From: Candidatus Bipolaricaulota bacterium
GTDB taxonomy: Bacteria > Bipolaricaulota > Bipolaricaulia > Bipolaricaulales > Bipolaricaulaceae
Reading direction: 5' to 3'
Length of the DNA: 34,303 nt
Assembly: GCA_014360945.1 (NCBI GenBank)
Contig: JACIWM010000004.1
Span: 1 to 34,303 of the forward strand
This document shows positions 17,053-25,612 of the stretch, one piece after another. The notes under the pieces were generated by a model that searched no databases, had not been told where the DNA came from, and saw nothing but the letters and a program-made list of their open reading frames with translations. The stretch's first letter is position 1. Every line of letters starts with the position of its first letter. The translations under genes were made by a program, and so were the position numbers.

Positions 17053-17090
17053 TTCACACGGCCAAGTGCTTGGCCTATAATTAGAAAATG
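17053..17090 (+). promoter_or_regulatory. Leaderless sigma70-type promoter of the GGDEF gene
   Basis: TTCACA (17053-17058), 17-bp spacer, TATAAT (17076-17081), TAGAAA, ATG 17088; the expected transcription start coincides with the ATG. Confidence 0.8.
17060..17075. repeat. 16-bp perfect dyad filling the -35/-10 spacer of the GGDEF promoter
   Basis: GGCCAAG-TG-CTTGGCC. Confidence 0.75.
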
Positions 17091-20000
17091 TCGGCTGAGG
17101 CCATTTTAGACCTGCTCAAGAGAATTGCGGGCGCAGAAAGCGTTGACGAATTCGGGGAAGCGATTCTGCGCTTCGCCATGGCCCAAGTTCCCCAAGCCCA
17201 GGCCGGCTCCATCCTCCTTCTCAACGAGCTCACCAGCCAATACGAGTTCGTGGCCGCCGTGGGTTGGGATCTTGAGAAGCTGCGGGAAATAGCGTTTCCC
17301 AGAGAAAAACTCGTTCAGCATCGCGTTTACGGGGATAAGCCCGCGATCATTCGCGACATTCTTGCGCTGGACCGCGCCATCTGGGGCGAGGAGTTGGTAC
17401 GGAAGCTTGTGGAGCTTGGTCCAGTCGCGGCCACTTTGACCCTCCCTCTTTTTGCCCAAGGGAAGCTCATCGGCTACTTGAACTTGGACCACAAAGAAGA
17501 TCCCGAAGCGTTCTCCCAAGCCGATTTGGAGAGACTCGAAGCTTTCCAGGAGGTCTTCGCCGGTCTTCTTGAGCGGTGTCGCGAGTGCGAGGAGCTCCGG
17601 GAGAGGGAAAGTCTCTTCCGCCTCCTTTTCGAGCGTCTTGCTGATGCTGTGTACATCACGGCCTTTGATGGCACGATCCTCGAGGCCAATCCCGCGGCGG
17701 AGAGGCAAACCGGCTATTCCCGGGAAGAGCTCATCGGAAAGAACATCATAAAGGACATCGCCGCCGAGGAGCCGGCCATGACTTACGAAAAAGCCAACGA
17801 ACTCCTGGCCCGCGGGGAAACAGTGGTATTTGAGGAGAAAAAACGCAGAAAGGACGGAAGCTTTTATTGGACCGAATGCGCGGTGGTGCAGTTCACCTAT
17901 AAAGGCCGGCTGGCCACGCTCTCCGTTAATCGAGACATCACCGAACGCAAAATGCTCGAGGAAGAACTGCGTCGACGCGTGGAAGAGCTCTCCGCCTTGA
18001 ACCAAGCCGTGGCCACAATCACCTCGCAGCTTGAGCGGAAGAAAGTGGTTCAACTTCTGGTGGATCTGGCCAAGAGCTTAAGTGGCGCGGATTATGATAA
18101 CATCGTCCTTTTCGACGAGGAGGGAAATGTCCTGGAGAGCATCGATCCATTGGGGGCGCCCCCGCTTCACCTGCGCATGCGGCCGCGGGGGTTCACGAAC
18201 CTCATCCTCAAGACAGGGAAACCGCTTCTTCTGCGAGAGATCCGTTCGGATGGATCAACTGAGCCGGAGGTGCAAGACGAGCAGGGCCAAATAATCCGAG
18301 CCAACCCGGTTTTGGTGGAGGCTGGAATTCGCTCCCTTGCGGGCTTTCCCTTGCTCATCGGAGGGAAGCCGCGGGGGGTATTTTTCGTGCACAGTCGCCG
18401 ACCGGCCGCGTTGGACCAGGCCTTTCCCATCCTCTCCGTTTTGGTCGGAAACGCCGGGATTGCTCTAGAGAATGCCGAACTCTACGAAAAACTCGCCCAA
18501 GGCGAGGCCTTTTGGCGCACCCTTTTCGAGGAATCCCCCATCTCCCTTTGGCTTGAGGATTTCTCTGAAGTGAAACGGAAGCTTTTTGAGCTTCGGGAAA
18601 AGGGCGTCACTGACCTGCGCCTTTACTTACGTGCTCATCCGGAGATTCTTCAGGAGACTCTAGGCGTTCTCCGCGTTGTTTCCGTAAACAACACAACCCT
18701 CAGGCTGTATGAAGTACGGGACGAGACGGAGCTTCAAGAACACCTGTCCCACCTCATTCCCGAGGAGGTTTTTCCCCTTTGGGAAGAAGAGCTTCTGGCC
18801 ATCTGGGAGGGTCGTACTTACTTCCGTGGCCGCGGGATAAACCGGACCCGCACCGGAAAAATTTTGCACGTCGACCTATCCTGGCGGGTCCTTCCCGGAC
18901 ACGGGGAGGACTATGGCCGCGTCCTCGTCTCCATCCTGGACATTACTCCCCAAGTGGAGGCCGAGGAGGCCCTGCGCCGGGTGAACGAGGCCCTCACCCG
19001 CGTCTCTTCTTCCCTGGATCTTTCCGAAGTGCTTCGGATCCTTTCCACGGAGATCGAAAACTTCGTCCCTTATGATGCGTTGTTTGTGGCCGTGGTGGAC
19101 AAAAAGCGGGGGAAGATCAAGCCCGTTTTCGCCATCGAGGGAGGAAAGGAGATCGCGCTTCCTGAGATTCCGCTGGATCCCAAGGAGAGCACCACGGCCT
19201 GGGTGGCCGTGCGGGGCGAGCCCCTCTTTTTAGAGGACGCGGAGAAAACTCCGCCGCCCGTGCCGTTTAAGCAGGTGGGGAAGCCCACCCGGGCCTGGGC
19301 GGGCATCCCTCTTTTCGCCCGAGGAGAACTTATAGGGATCCTCTCCGTGCAAAGTTTCCAACCCCTGCGGTTTGGGGAGCGGGAACGCACAGCCCTTTTG
19401 GCTTTGGCCTCCGGAGCGGCTGCCGTCCTGCGCAATACCCTTCTTCACGGCGAACTCCAGGCCATGGCCGAGAAGCTTCGAAAGATCGAGGAGGTCTCCC
19501 GCCGCCTGAAGCTCGCCCAGAGGAACGAGGAGCTCTACGAACTCGTCCTGGACGCCGTTCACCAGATCTTCGGTCTGCGCTACGTGGCCATTCTGGTTCC
19601 CCAGGATGAGGCCTTGGTCTTGGTGGCTCACCGCGGCTATCCCCCGGAGCTTTCGAACCTCCGGCTTCCTTTTGCTGAGGGAAAGGGCATCACTGTGGCT
19701 GCGTTTTTGGCGAACCAACCCCTTTACATTTCCGATGTGCGAAATGATCCGCGTTACGTGGGCGGGCTTCCCACCATCGGTTGCGAGCTTGCCATACCGC
19801 TCGCGGTGGGAGACAAGGTTTTTGGCGTGCTGGATGTGGAGCACGATGAAATCGACGGGATCCCTCCGGAGGACCGAGACCTTTTGGGGATCCTGGCCGC
19901 GGAGGTGGCCGTGGCCCTGCTAAGTCTCTCTCGGGAGGAGCGCCTGCAGACGTTCGGAAAGAAGTTGGCTGCTTTGCACGAGCTTTCCTACAGGCTTCAG

Positions 20001-20891
20001 CGCTGTGCAAATGCGGAGGAGGTTTGTCAAACCGCGGCCAAAGGAGCTGAGGAGCTCCTGGGCTTCCCCTATGTGGTGATTGGGCTTAAGAAGGACGAGC
20101 TTCTCGTGCCCGTGGCTGAGGCCGGGATTTTCGCCGGGAAGGCCCGGCCGTTCTCATTGGGGGAGGGGTTAGCGGGGAAGACCTTGCTCAGCGGAAAAAC
20201 TTTCTGGGGGCCGATTTCCCAGTTCCCCGAAGCTCAGCCTGAAGATCCCCGGTTTGCTGCGGTTATTTCCACTCCCATTGGGGAGCGTGGGGTGCTACAG
20301 GTTGTGGAAACGAAACCGGACGCGTTCTCCGAGGAAGACGTGGCCTTGGTGGAGATCCTGGCCCGCCACATCCACGAGGAACTCCGGCGGGTGGAGCTCG
20401 AGGAGGAGCTTCGGGAGCAGGCCATCCGCGATCCCGTGACCGGCCTTTACAACCGGCGTTTCTTGGACGAGGTTTTGCGGCGGGAACTGGCCCGGGCCGA
20501 GCGCTACGGCCACGCCCTTTCCCTCATCCTCATCGACATCGACAACTTCAAGATGATTAACGACCGCTATGGCCACCTTGTGGGCGACGAGGCTTTGCGC
20601 CGGGTGGCCAAGGCCCTCCGGGAAAACATTCGTCGGGTGGACTACATCTTCCGCTGGGGCGGGGATGAGTTCTGCGTGGTCCTTCCGGAGACCAATGGAC
20701 CGGGCGCAAAAGAGGTGGTGCGCCGCTTCCAAACGCCGTTTGGTCCACTGGCCGAAGAGCCCGTAATTCACCTTACTTTGGGCTATGCCTCATGGGATCC
20801 GCGCCAAGGGCCGTTGCCCTCGGTGGAGGAGCTTTTCCGCCGGGCTGACCAGCTCCTTTATGAGATGAAACGGGCTAAGCCCAATCCTTAG
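17088..20891 (+). CDS. Multi-sensor (GAF/PAS) diguanylate cyclase, 1267 aa
   Basis: C-terminal GGDEF domain (DPVTGLYNRRFLDEVL, RRVDYIFRWGGDEFCVVLPE with RxxD I-site); several GAF-like segments and a PAS segment (FRLLFERLADAVYITAFDGTILEANPAAERQTGYSREELIGKNI). Confidence 0.92.
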   Translation: MSAEAILDLLKRIAGAESVDEFGEAILRFAMAQVPQAQAGSILLLNELTSQYEFVAAVGWDLEKLREIAFPREKLVQHRVYGDKPAIIRDILALDRAIWGEELVRKLVELGPVAATLTLPLFAQGKLIGYLNLDHKEDPEAFSQADLERLEAFQEVFAGLLERCRECEELRERESLFRLLFERLADAVYITAFDGTILEANPAAERQTGYSREELIGKNIIKDIAAEEPAMTYEKANELLARGETVVFEEKKRRKDGSFYWTECAVVQFTYKGRLATLSVNRDITERKMLEEELRRRVEELSALNQAVATITSQLERKKVVQLLVDLAKSLSGADYDNIVLFDEEGNVLESIDPLGAPPLHLRMRPRGFTNLILKTGKPLLLREIRSDGSTEPEVQDEQGQIIRANPVLVEAGIRSLAGFPLLIGGKPRGVFFVHSRRPAALDQAFPILSVLVGNAGIALENAELYEKLAQGEAFWRTLFEESPISLWLEDFSEVKRKLFELREKGVTDLRLYLRAHPEILQETLGVLRVVSVNNTTLRLYEVRDETELQEHLSHLIPEEVFPLWEEELLAIWEGRTYFRGRGINRTRTGKILHVDLSWRVLPGHGEDYGRVLVSILDITPQVEAEEALRRVNEALTRVSSSLDLSEVLRILSTEIENFVPYDALFVAVVDKKRGKIKPVFAIEGGKEIALPEIPLDPKESTTAWVAVRGEPLFLEDAEKTPPPVPFKQVGKPTRAWAGIPLFARGELIGILSVQSFQPLRFGERERTALLALASGAAAVLRNTLLHGELQAMAEKLRKIEEVSRRLKLAQRNEELYELVLDAVHQIFGLRYVAILVPQDEALVLVAHRGYPPELSNLRLPFAEGKGITVAAFLANQPLYISDVRNDPRYVGGLPTIGCELAIPLAVGDKVFGVLDVEHDEIDGIPPEDRDLLGILAAEVAVALLSLSREERLQTFGKKLAALHELSYRLQRCANAEEVCQTAAKGAEELLGFPYVVIGLKKDELLVPVAEAGIFAGKARPFSLGEGLAGKTLLSGKTFWGPISQFPEAQPEDPRFAAVISTPIGERGVLQVVETKPDAFSEEDVALVEILARHIHEELRRVELEEELREQAIRDPVTGLYNRRFLDEVLRRELARAERYGHALSLILIDIDNFKMINDRYGHLVGDEALRRVAKALRENIRRVDYIFRWGGDEFCVVLPETNGPGAKEVVRRFQTPFGPLAEEPVIHLTLGYASWDPRQGPLPSVEELFRRADQLLYEMKRAKPNP

Positions 20892-21648
20892 CGTCCACGG
20901 TCATCCCATCATTGGCAGCCAGGATTTTTATCCCTAGCTTCTCCGAAGCTTGAGCTGCTAGCTCCCACGGTTTTCCCCGCAGCATGGTCATGCCGAAATG
21001 GGTGAGCACCGCCAAATTCGGCCGCACGGCTTTCACGATCTCCAGGGCTTCGGGAAGGGAAAGGTGGTCGATGTCAGGGTTCCATTCCCGAAGGACAGTG
21101 TTGATCACAAGAAGCTGGCAGCCCTCGTATTTCTCAGGAAGCTCCGGAAAGAACCTCGTGTCCACGATGAACCCCAGCCTTCCTTCCGGGGCCTCGAGGA
21201 TGATCCCGTAGGTCTCCACTTGTCCGTGGTTGTGGCGCACCGGCCGGATTTTCACGCTTCCCACTTCGTAGATTTCCCCTTCCGCCATGATCTCGATACG
21301 TTCCAAAAATGGGCGTACGTAGCGGAGGACCACGGGATCATCGCCTTCCAATGCATCCTGTGGGGCCAGAAGGACGCCGCGGCGTTTGAGCCCGCCGTCG
21401 GCCATGGCCTCGATCATGATGTTCACGTCCGTGGAGTGATCCAAATGCTTGTGGGAGAGGATGATCCCGGAAAGTTCGAGAGGCTCCAAAGGCGGCCGCA
21501 CTTTGCGGCAGCGCAGAAGGGTTCCCGGGCCGGGATCCAAAAGGAGCTGGGTTCCGGAAAGCTCCAGCCAAGTTCCCGCGGAAAAGCGCAATTGACGGGC
21601 GACCACGAACCGCGCGCCTGCAGTACCCAAAAACTTTACGAAGCTCAC
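20875..21648 (-). CDS. MBL-fold metallohydrolase (RNase Z / phosphodiesterase-like)
   Basis: HxHxDH motif in SGIILSHKHLDHSTD; RPVRHNHGQVETYGIILEAPEGRLGFIVDTRFFPEL; AVLTHFGMTMLRGKPW. Confidence 0.85.
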   Translation of the reverse strand: MSFVKFLGTAGARFVVARQLRFSAGTWLELSGTQLLLDPGPGTLLRCRKVRPPLEPLELSGIILSHKHLDHSTDVNIMIEAMADGGLKRRGVLLAPQDALEGDDPVVLRYVRPFLERIEIMAEGEIYEVGSVKIRPVRHNHGQVETYGIILEAPEGRLGFIVDTRFFPELPEKYEGCQLLVINTVLREWNPDIDHLSLPEALEIVKAVRPNLAVLTHFGMTMLRGKPWELAAQASEKLGIKILAANDGMTVDAKDWA

Positions 21649-21656
21649 AGGGTCCC

Positions 21657-21662
21657 ATTATA
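21657..21662 (-). promoter_or_regulatory. Consensus -10 box (TATAAT, minus strand) of the MBL-fold gene, near-leaderless
   Basis: TATAAT-8 nt-GTG on minus strand. Confidence 0.5.
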
Positions 21663-21664
21663 GG

Positions 21665-21681
21665 GGAACCTTGGTGGTTCC
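21665..21681. repeat. 17-bp inverted repeat in the divergent MBL/MFS intergenic region
   Basis: GGAACC-TTGGT-GGTTCC adjacent to the -10 box of the MBL gene. Confidence 0.6.
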
Positions 21682-21722
21682 ATGCGAGATCGTGCGAACA
21701 AAGCCTGAGCTGTTGGGCGTTC

Positions 21723-22913
21723 TTGGGTAAGCTTGGGGCCGTGGCCGGCTTTTGGTCTTTGTTTTTTGCCGTGGCCGTGGCCTTGGTGGGCCTGGGCGTG
21801 ATCTCCCCCATCCTCCCCCTCTACATGCAGGAATTCGGGGCAAGCGGCGTGGAGCTCGGCGTGGTGTTTGCCCTCTTTTCCCTGGCTCGCTTCCTTTTGA
21901 GCCCGGTTTTCGGACGCATTTCCGACCGGATGGGCCGAAAACCTTTGATCCTTCTTGGCCTTGGCCTTTACGCCGGGGTTTCCTTGGCCTACTCCATGGC
22001 CCAGGCTCTCTGGCAGGTGGCCATCGTGCGGCTCCTTCAGGGCGCGGCCTCCACCTTGGTCACGCCGTTGGCCCAGGCCTACGTGGCCGACCGAGTCCAG
22101 CCCGGCCGGGAAGGCCGCACTTTAAACCTTTTTTACACCGCGCAATTTGTGGGGATGGGAATCGGCCCGATCCTGGGCGGAAGCCTTGCCGAACATTTCG
22201 GGCTGCGGGCGCCCTTTTGGGCCATGTTCTTCCTCGCCGTCCTGGCTGGATTGAGCGTGGCCTTCCTTGTTCCCAAGGATACGCGACCCTCCCGGCACAC
22301 GAAGGAAGTCCGCTCTTGGCGGGAGATCCTGGCCCAGCCGGAGATCTGGGCCATTGCCGCGTACATGGGCACGCGGGGTTTCTGGCGCCAGGCGTTCAAC
22401 GCGTTCTGGCCCATCCTTGCCGCGGAAAAAGGCCTGGGTGAGACGCTGATCGGCACCGTGCTCACCCTGTATTTCCTCGGGGAAAGCGTGTTTCAGATTA
22501 CTGCGGGATATTTGGCCGACCGCTGGCCGGCGGTTCCCCAGGTCCTCTGGGGCGGGGTGGTGGCGGTGATGCCGCTTTTCCTGATCCCCTTTGTTTCCGG
22601 CGTTTGGCCGGCGGCGGTGCTTTCCGTGGTCATGGGGGTGGCGAGCGCCCTGGGCCGGGGCTCCCTTCTTGTTTTGCGCACGCGGGTTGGCCGCACCCAT
22701 GGCATGGGCGCGGTGGTTGGGGTACAGACCGCGGCCTTTGCCGCCGGGCAGGCCCTGGGTCCGACCCTGGCCGGAGCAGCCCAGAGCTTGGCCGGCCTCA
22801 CCGCTCCCTTCTTCTTGAGCGGCGCGTTGGGCTTGGTTGGAGCATTGGCCGCGGCCGCGGTCCTCGCCCGCACTGGCCAAACACGCCTTCCCGCGAGGAA
22901 ACGGACAGGATAA
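21723..22913 (+). CDS. MFS transporter (multidrug/tetracycline-resistance-like)
   Basis: About 12 hydrophobic segments; FGRISDRMGRKPLILLG motif. Start uncertain (TTG 21723 or GTG 21741). Confidence 0.88.
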   Translation: MGKLGAVAGFWSLFFAVAVALVGLGVISPILPLYMQEFGASGVELGVVFALFSLARFLLSPVFGRISDRMGRKPLILLGLGLYAGVSLAYSMAQALWQVAIVRLLQGAASTLVTPLAQAYVADRVQPGREGRTLNLFYTAQFVGMGIGPILGGSLAEHFGLRAPFWAMFFLAVLAGLSVAFLVPKDTRPSRHTKEVRSWREILAQPEIWAIAAYMGTRGFWRQAFNAFWPILAAEKGLGETLIGTVLTLYFLGESVFQITAGYLADRWPAVPQVLWGGVVAVMPLFLIPFVSGVWPAAVLSVVMGVASALGRGSLLVLRTRVGRTHGMGAVVGVQTAAFAAGQALGPTLAGAAQSLAGLTAPFFLSGALGLVGALAAAAVLARTGQTRLPARKRTG

Positions 22914-22977
22914 GTTCCCGATTTTGTGGGCCGGGGCATTGGGGCTACCATAAAGTTTGCGGAACAAAGGAGGGCAC

Positions 22978-23598
22978 ATGTTTCGGCGGCTTTCGGTGAT
23001 CCTTCTTCTGGGCCTGGTTTTGGCGGGCTGCGCGCCGGAGCCCAATCATCCGCCGATCCCGGTGGTCCGGATCAAGCCCACCCAAGGGGAGGCTCCGCTC
23101 TTTGTGCGCGGAAGCGCCCAGGGTTCCTGGGACCCCGATGGGGAGATCCATGTGGTGCGCTGGGATTTCGGCGATGGCGTGGAGAAAGAGGGCTTTGAAG
23201 TGATACACCGTTACGACGAAGAAGGGGATTTTCTCGTCAGGATCGTGGTAGTGGACAACAAAGGTCTTGCCACCGAAGTTTGCGTGCCTGTGCAGGTGGG
23301 CATTTCCTATCCGTTGGACGTTTTGGAATGGCACGTGGAGGAGTATTACGCGGGAACCCGGGTTTACGGGCGGGTCAAGAACATCGGGGATCGTCGAATA
23401 AACCTAGGCCGGGTGGCGGTGCGCTTTTACGATGAGGACTGGAACTTTGTCGAGGAAAATTCCAAGATCCTCGGGGACATCTATCCCGGAATGGAACAAA
23501 TCTTTGAGATCACTAGCCGCCTTCGGCCGGTCTCTCCGGGCGGAGCCCCCCACCACACCATCTACACGGAGGTGATCCACGCCAACGAGGGCTGGTGA
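22978..23598 (+). CDS. Lipoprotein with PKD-like domain
   Basis: Lipobox LVLAGC; RGSAQGSWDPDGEIHVVRWDFGDGVEKEGFEVIHRYDEEGDFLVRIVVVDNKG (PKD signature); FxLYD-like tail VYGRVKNIGDRRINLGRVAVRFYDEDW. Confidence 0.82.
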   Translation: MFRRLSVILLLGLVLAGCAPEPNHPPIPVVRIKPTQGEAPLFVRGSAQGSWDPDGEIHVVRWDFGDGVEKEGFEVIHRYDEEGDFLVRIVVVDNKGLATEVCVPVQVGISYPLDVLEWHVEEYYAGTRVYGRVKNIGDRRINLGRVAVRFYDEDWNFVEENSKILGDIYPGMEQIFEITSRLRPVSPGGAPHHTIYTEVIHANEGW

Positions 23599-23654
23599 AC
23601 AAAACCCGCAGTGTTTGGTCTTCGGGCCCGAGTTTTAGCGCGGGCTTGGGCGTG

Positions 23655-24671
23655 CTACTCTTGGAACTTGCCCTCTGGCACGGCTGAGCCCCGCAGGACC
23701 GAAATATCGATGGCCGTTTCAGCAATGTTGAACCCGTGCTCGCGGATGCGCAGGACGCTGTCCACAGCGATGGAGAGGGAGAGGGCGTTCTCCGGCTGCT
23801 CTCTTGCTGCGGCCTGAACCCACGGGAGGACTTCCTCCGCCAGACCTTTTTTCTCCAAAAGAGTATTGGCTTGGGCAGGATTGCGCTCCTCGAAAGCCCG
23901 GATGGCCTCGGAGATGACCTCCCAGGATATTTGGGCCATGCTCCTGAGCCTTTCGGAGAAGGCAGTGGTGGGCGGGGAGACCAACGCTAAGGCGGCTCGG
24001 CACACCTTGGCCGCATGGTCCGCCACCCGCTCCAGTTGGTCGGAGACCGACTGGTAGTGCCAAAGCTCCTGGCGGGATCGTCCGATCTCCTCCTCCAAAA
24101 GGAAATCCCGAAGGAGCAAACCGAATTGCCGGGCGACCAGGAGCACCAGCCGGTCCACATCTCCATCCCGCTCGATCACATCCTGGGCCAGCTCTTCATC
24201 ACGGCTTGTAAAGGCCTGAAGGGCATCGGCCCACATGGCCTGGGTTATCCCATAAATGCGACGGATCGTGGCATCCACGGGAAAATCCCGAACGTCAGCG
24301 ACACAACCCAGGGTCACCACGGACTGGGTTTCCCCAAGGATCTCTAACCCCACCAAGGATTGGGCGATCTCCCGGATTGTGCGCCGCTCCTCGGAGCGGA
24401 TCCGTTTTCCGGTGATCTCGATCACCTCATATCCGGCCACATAGTGGGCGATGATGTCCCGCAAAAGCTGCACCGGGGTTTTCCCCTCCATGTCGATGCG
24501 GCTGCGGTTGCGCTCCCGAACGGCCGGAGAAAATAAGAGTAGCCCTCCGGAATAGGTGGGAACGAGGTTTAGCACGGTTCCCTGGCCCACGCCCATCTCC
24601 GTGGCCCACTCCTTGGGCAGGGTAACAAAATATGTCCCGCCTCCGGTTATTTGCACCCTCCTTTGGTACAT
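23655..24671 (-). CDS. PhoU-domain protein with N-terminal AbrB/SpoVT-like DNA-binding domain
   Basis: MYQRRVQITGGGTYFVTLPKEWATEMGVGQGTVLNLVP (SpoVT/AbrB-like); helical PhoU-like regions ELWHYQSVSDQLERVADHAAKVCRAAL. Confidence 0.82.
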   Translation of the reverse strand: MYQRRVQITGGGTYFVTLPKEWATEMGVGQGTVLNLVPTYSGGLLLFSPAVRERNRSRIDMEGKTPVQLLRDIIAHYVAGYEVIEITGKRIRSEERRTIREIAQSLVGLEILGETQSVVTLGCVADVRDFPVDATIRRIYGITQAMWADALQAFTSRDEELAQDVIERDGDVDRLVLLVARQFGLLLRDFLLEEEIGRSRQELWHYQSVSDQLERVADHAAKVCRAALALVSPPTTAFSERLRSMAQISWEVISEAIRAFEERNPAQANTLLEKKGLAEEVLPWVQAAAREQPENALSLSIAVDSVLRIREHGFNIAETAIDISVLRGSAVPEGKFQE

Positions 24672-24685
24672 CGCCCCTCCCTTTA

Positions 24686-24715
24686 AACTTAGCGCCAAAG
24701 TTTTTAGGCTTGCAA
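24686..24715 (-). promoter_or_regulatory. Putative promoter of the PhoU-domain gene
   Basis: Minus strand TTGCAA, 18-nt spacer, TAAGTT, then AGGGAGGGG Shine-Dalgarno and ATG 24671. Confidence 0.45.
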
Positions 24716-24736
24716 AATTCTACGAAAAAGTGTGGG

Positions 24737-25612
24737 TTAGGGGAGGGAGAGGAGGGCGAGGGTGCCGTCCTCGGCCCCGGCCACGAAAAGCTTTCCATCC
24801 GGGCTGAACCGCACCGCACCCACCGGGGCGGAAAAGCCGGCGATACGCTGAAGAAGTGAACCGGTTTCCGCATCCCACAACGCTGCGGTCTGGTCCAGGG
24901 AGCCCGTGGCCAGATGCTTTCCGTCCGGGGAAAAGGACATGGCTACTGTGCAGCTCTCGTGGGCCCAGGCTTCCCAAAGAGGAAGTCCCACGGCGGTGTC
25001 CCAAACTTTCAGGATTTTTCCAACTCCGCCAGCAAGGAGATACCCATCCGGAGAAAAGTCCACGTCCCAACCTTTCCCGGAAAAGGAGAAAAGTTCCGTC
25101 CGCTTGGAGAGGTCCCAGAGAACCAAGCGGTCGTTTCCGGCGGTGGCAAGAAGATCGGCGATGGCGGCAAGGCCCCACACGCTTCCCGCATGAGCTTGGA
25201 GGGTCCATAAAAGCTTTCCGTCCGAGACGGAAAAGGCGTAAACCCGGCCGTCTGCCCCTGCTGCGAGGATCATCTCCCCCGCCAAAGAAAGCTCGCGCAC
25301 CATGGCGCCGAAGCCCTGAATGTCCAGACGGATTTCCCCTTCGGGCCAGGACCAAAGACGCAGGAAGTTCCATCCCCCGGCCGCGAGGAAATCCGGCCCC
25401 AAAACTAACGCCTGCACTTGCCCCGCCGGAAAAGAGAGAGTCCGCAGAACCTTTCCCTGGAAATCCACTTCCACCACCTGGCCTGTAGTTCCTAAAAGAA
25501 TGGTTTTCTCGGTGACGAGGAGGTCGCCCAACCAGGTCACGGGCTGGAGGAACACGGGCTCGGCCGCGGCCGCGCTCAACACAAGAACCCCTGCCAAGAA
25601 AGCAGCGATCAT
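24737..25612 (-). CDS. Secreted WD40-repeat-like beta-propeller protein
   Basis: Signal peptide MIAAFLAGVLVLSAAAAEP; repeats such as LLATAGNDRLVLWDLSKRTELFSF, SFSPDGKHLATGSLDQTAALWDAETGSLLQRI, RFSPDGKLFVAGAEDGTLALLSL. Start set at ATG 25612 (ATGA overlap with glgP stop). Confidence 0.85.
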   Translation of the reverse strand: MIAAFLAGVLVLSAAAAEPVFLQPVTWLGDLLVTEKTILLGTTGQVVEVDFQGKVLRTLSFPAGQVQALVLGPDFLAAGGWNFLRLWSWPEGEIRLDIQGFGAMVRELSLAGEMILAAGADGRVYAFSVSDGKLLWTLQAHAGSVWGLAAIADLLATAGNDRLVLWDLSKRTELFSFSGKGWDVDFSPDGYLLAGGVGKILKVWDTAVGLPLWEAWAHESCTVAMSFSPDGKHLATGSLDQTAALWDAETGSLLQRIAGFSAPVGAVRFSPDGKLFVAGAEDGTLALLSLP

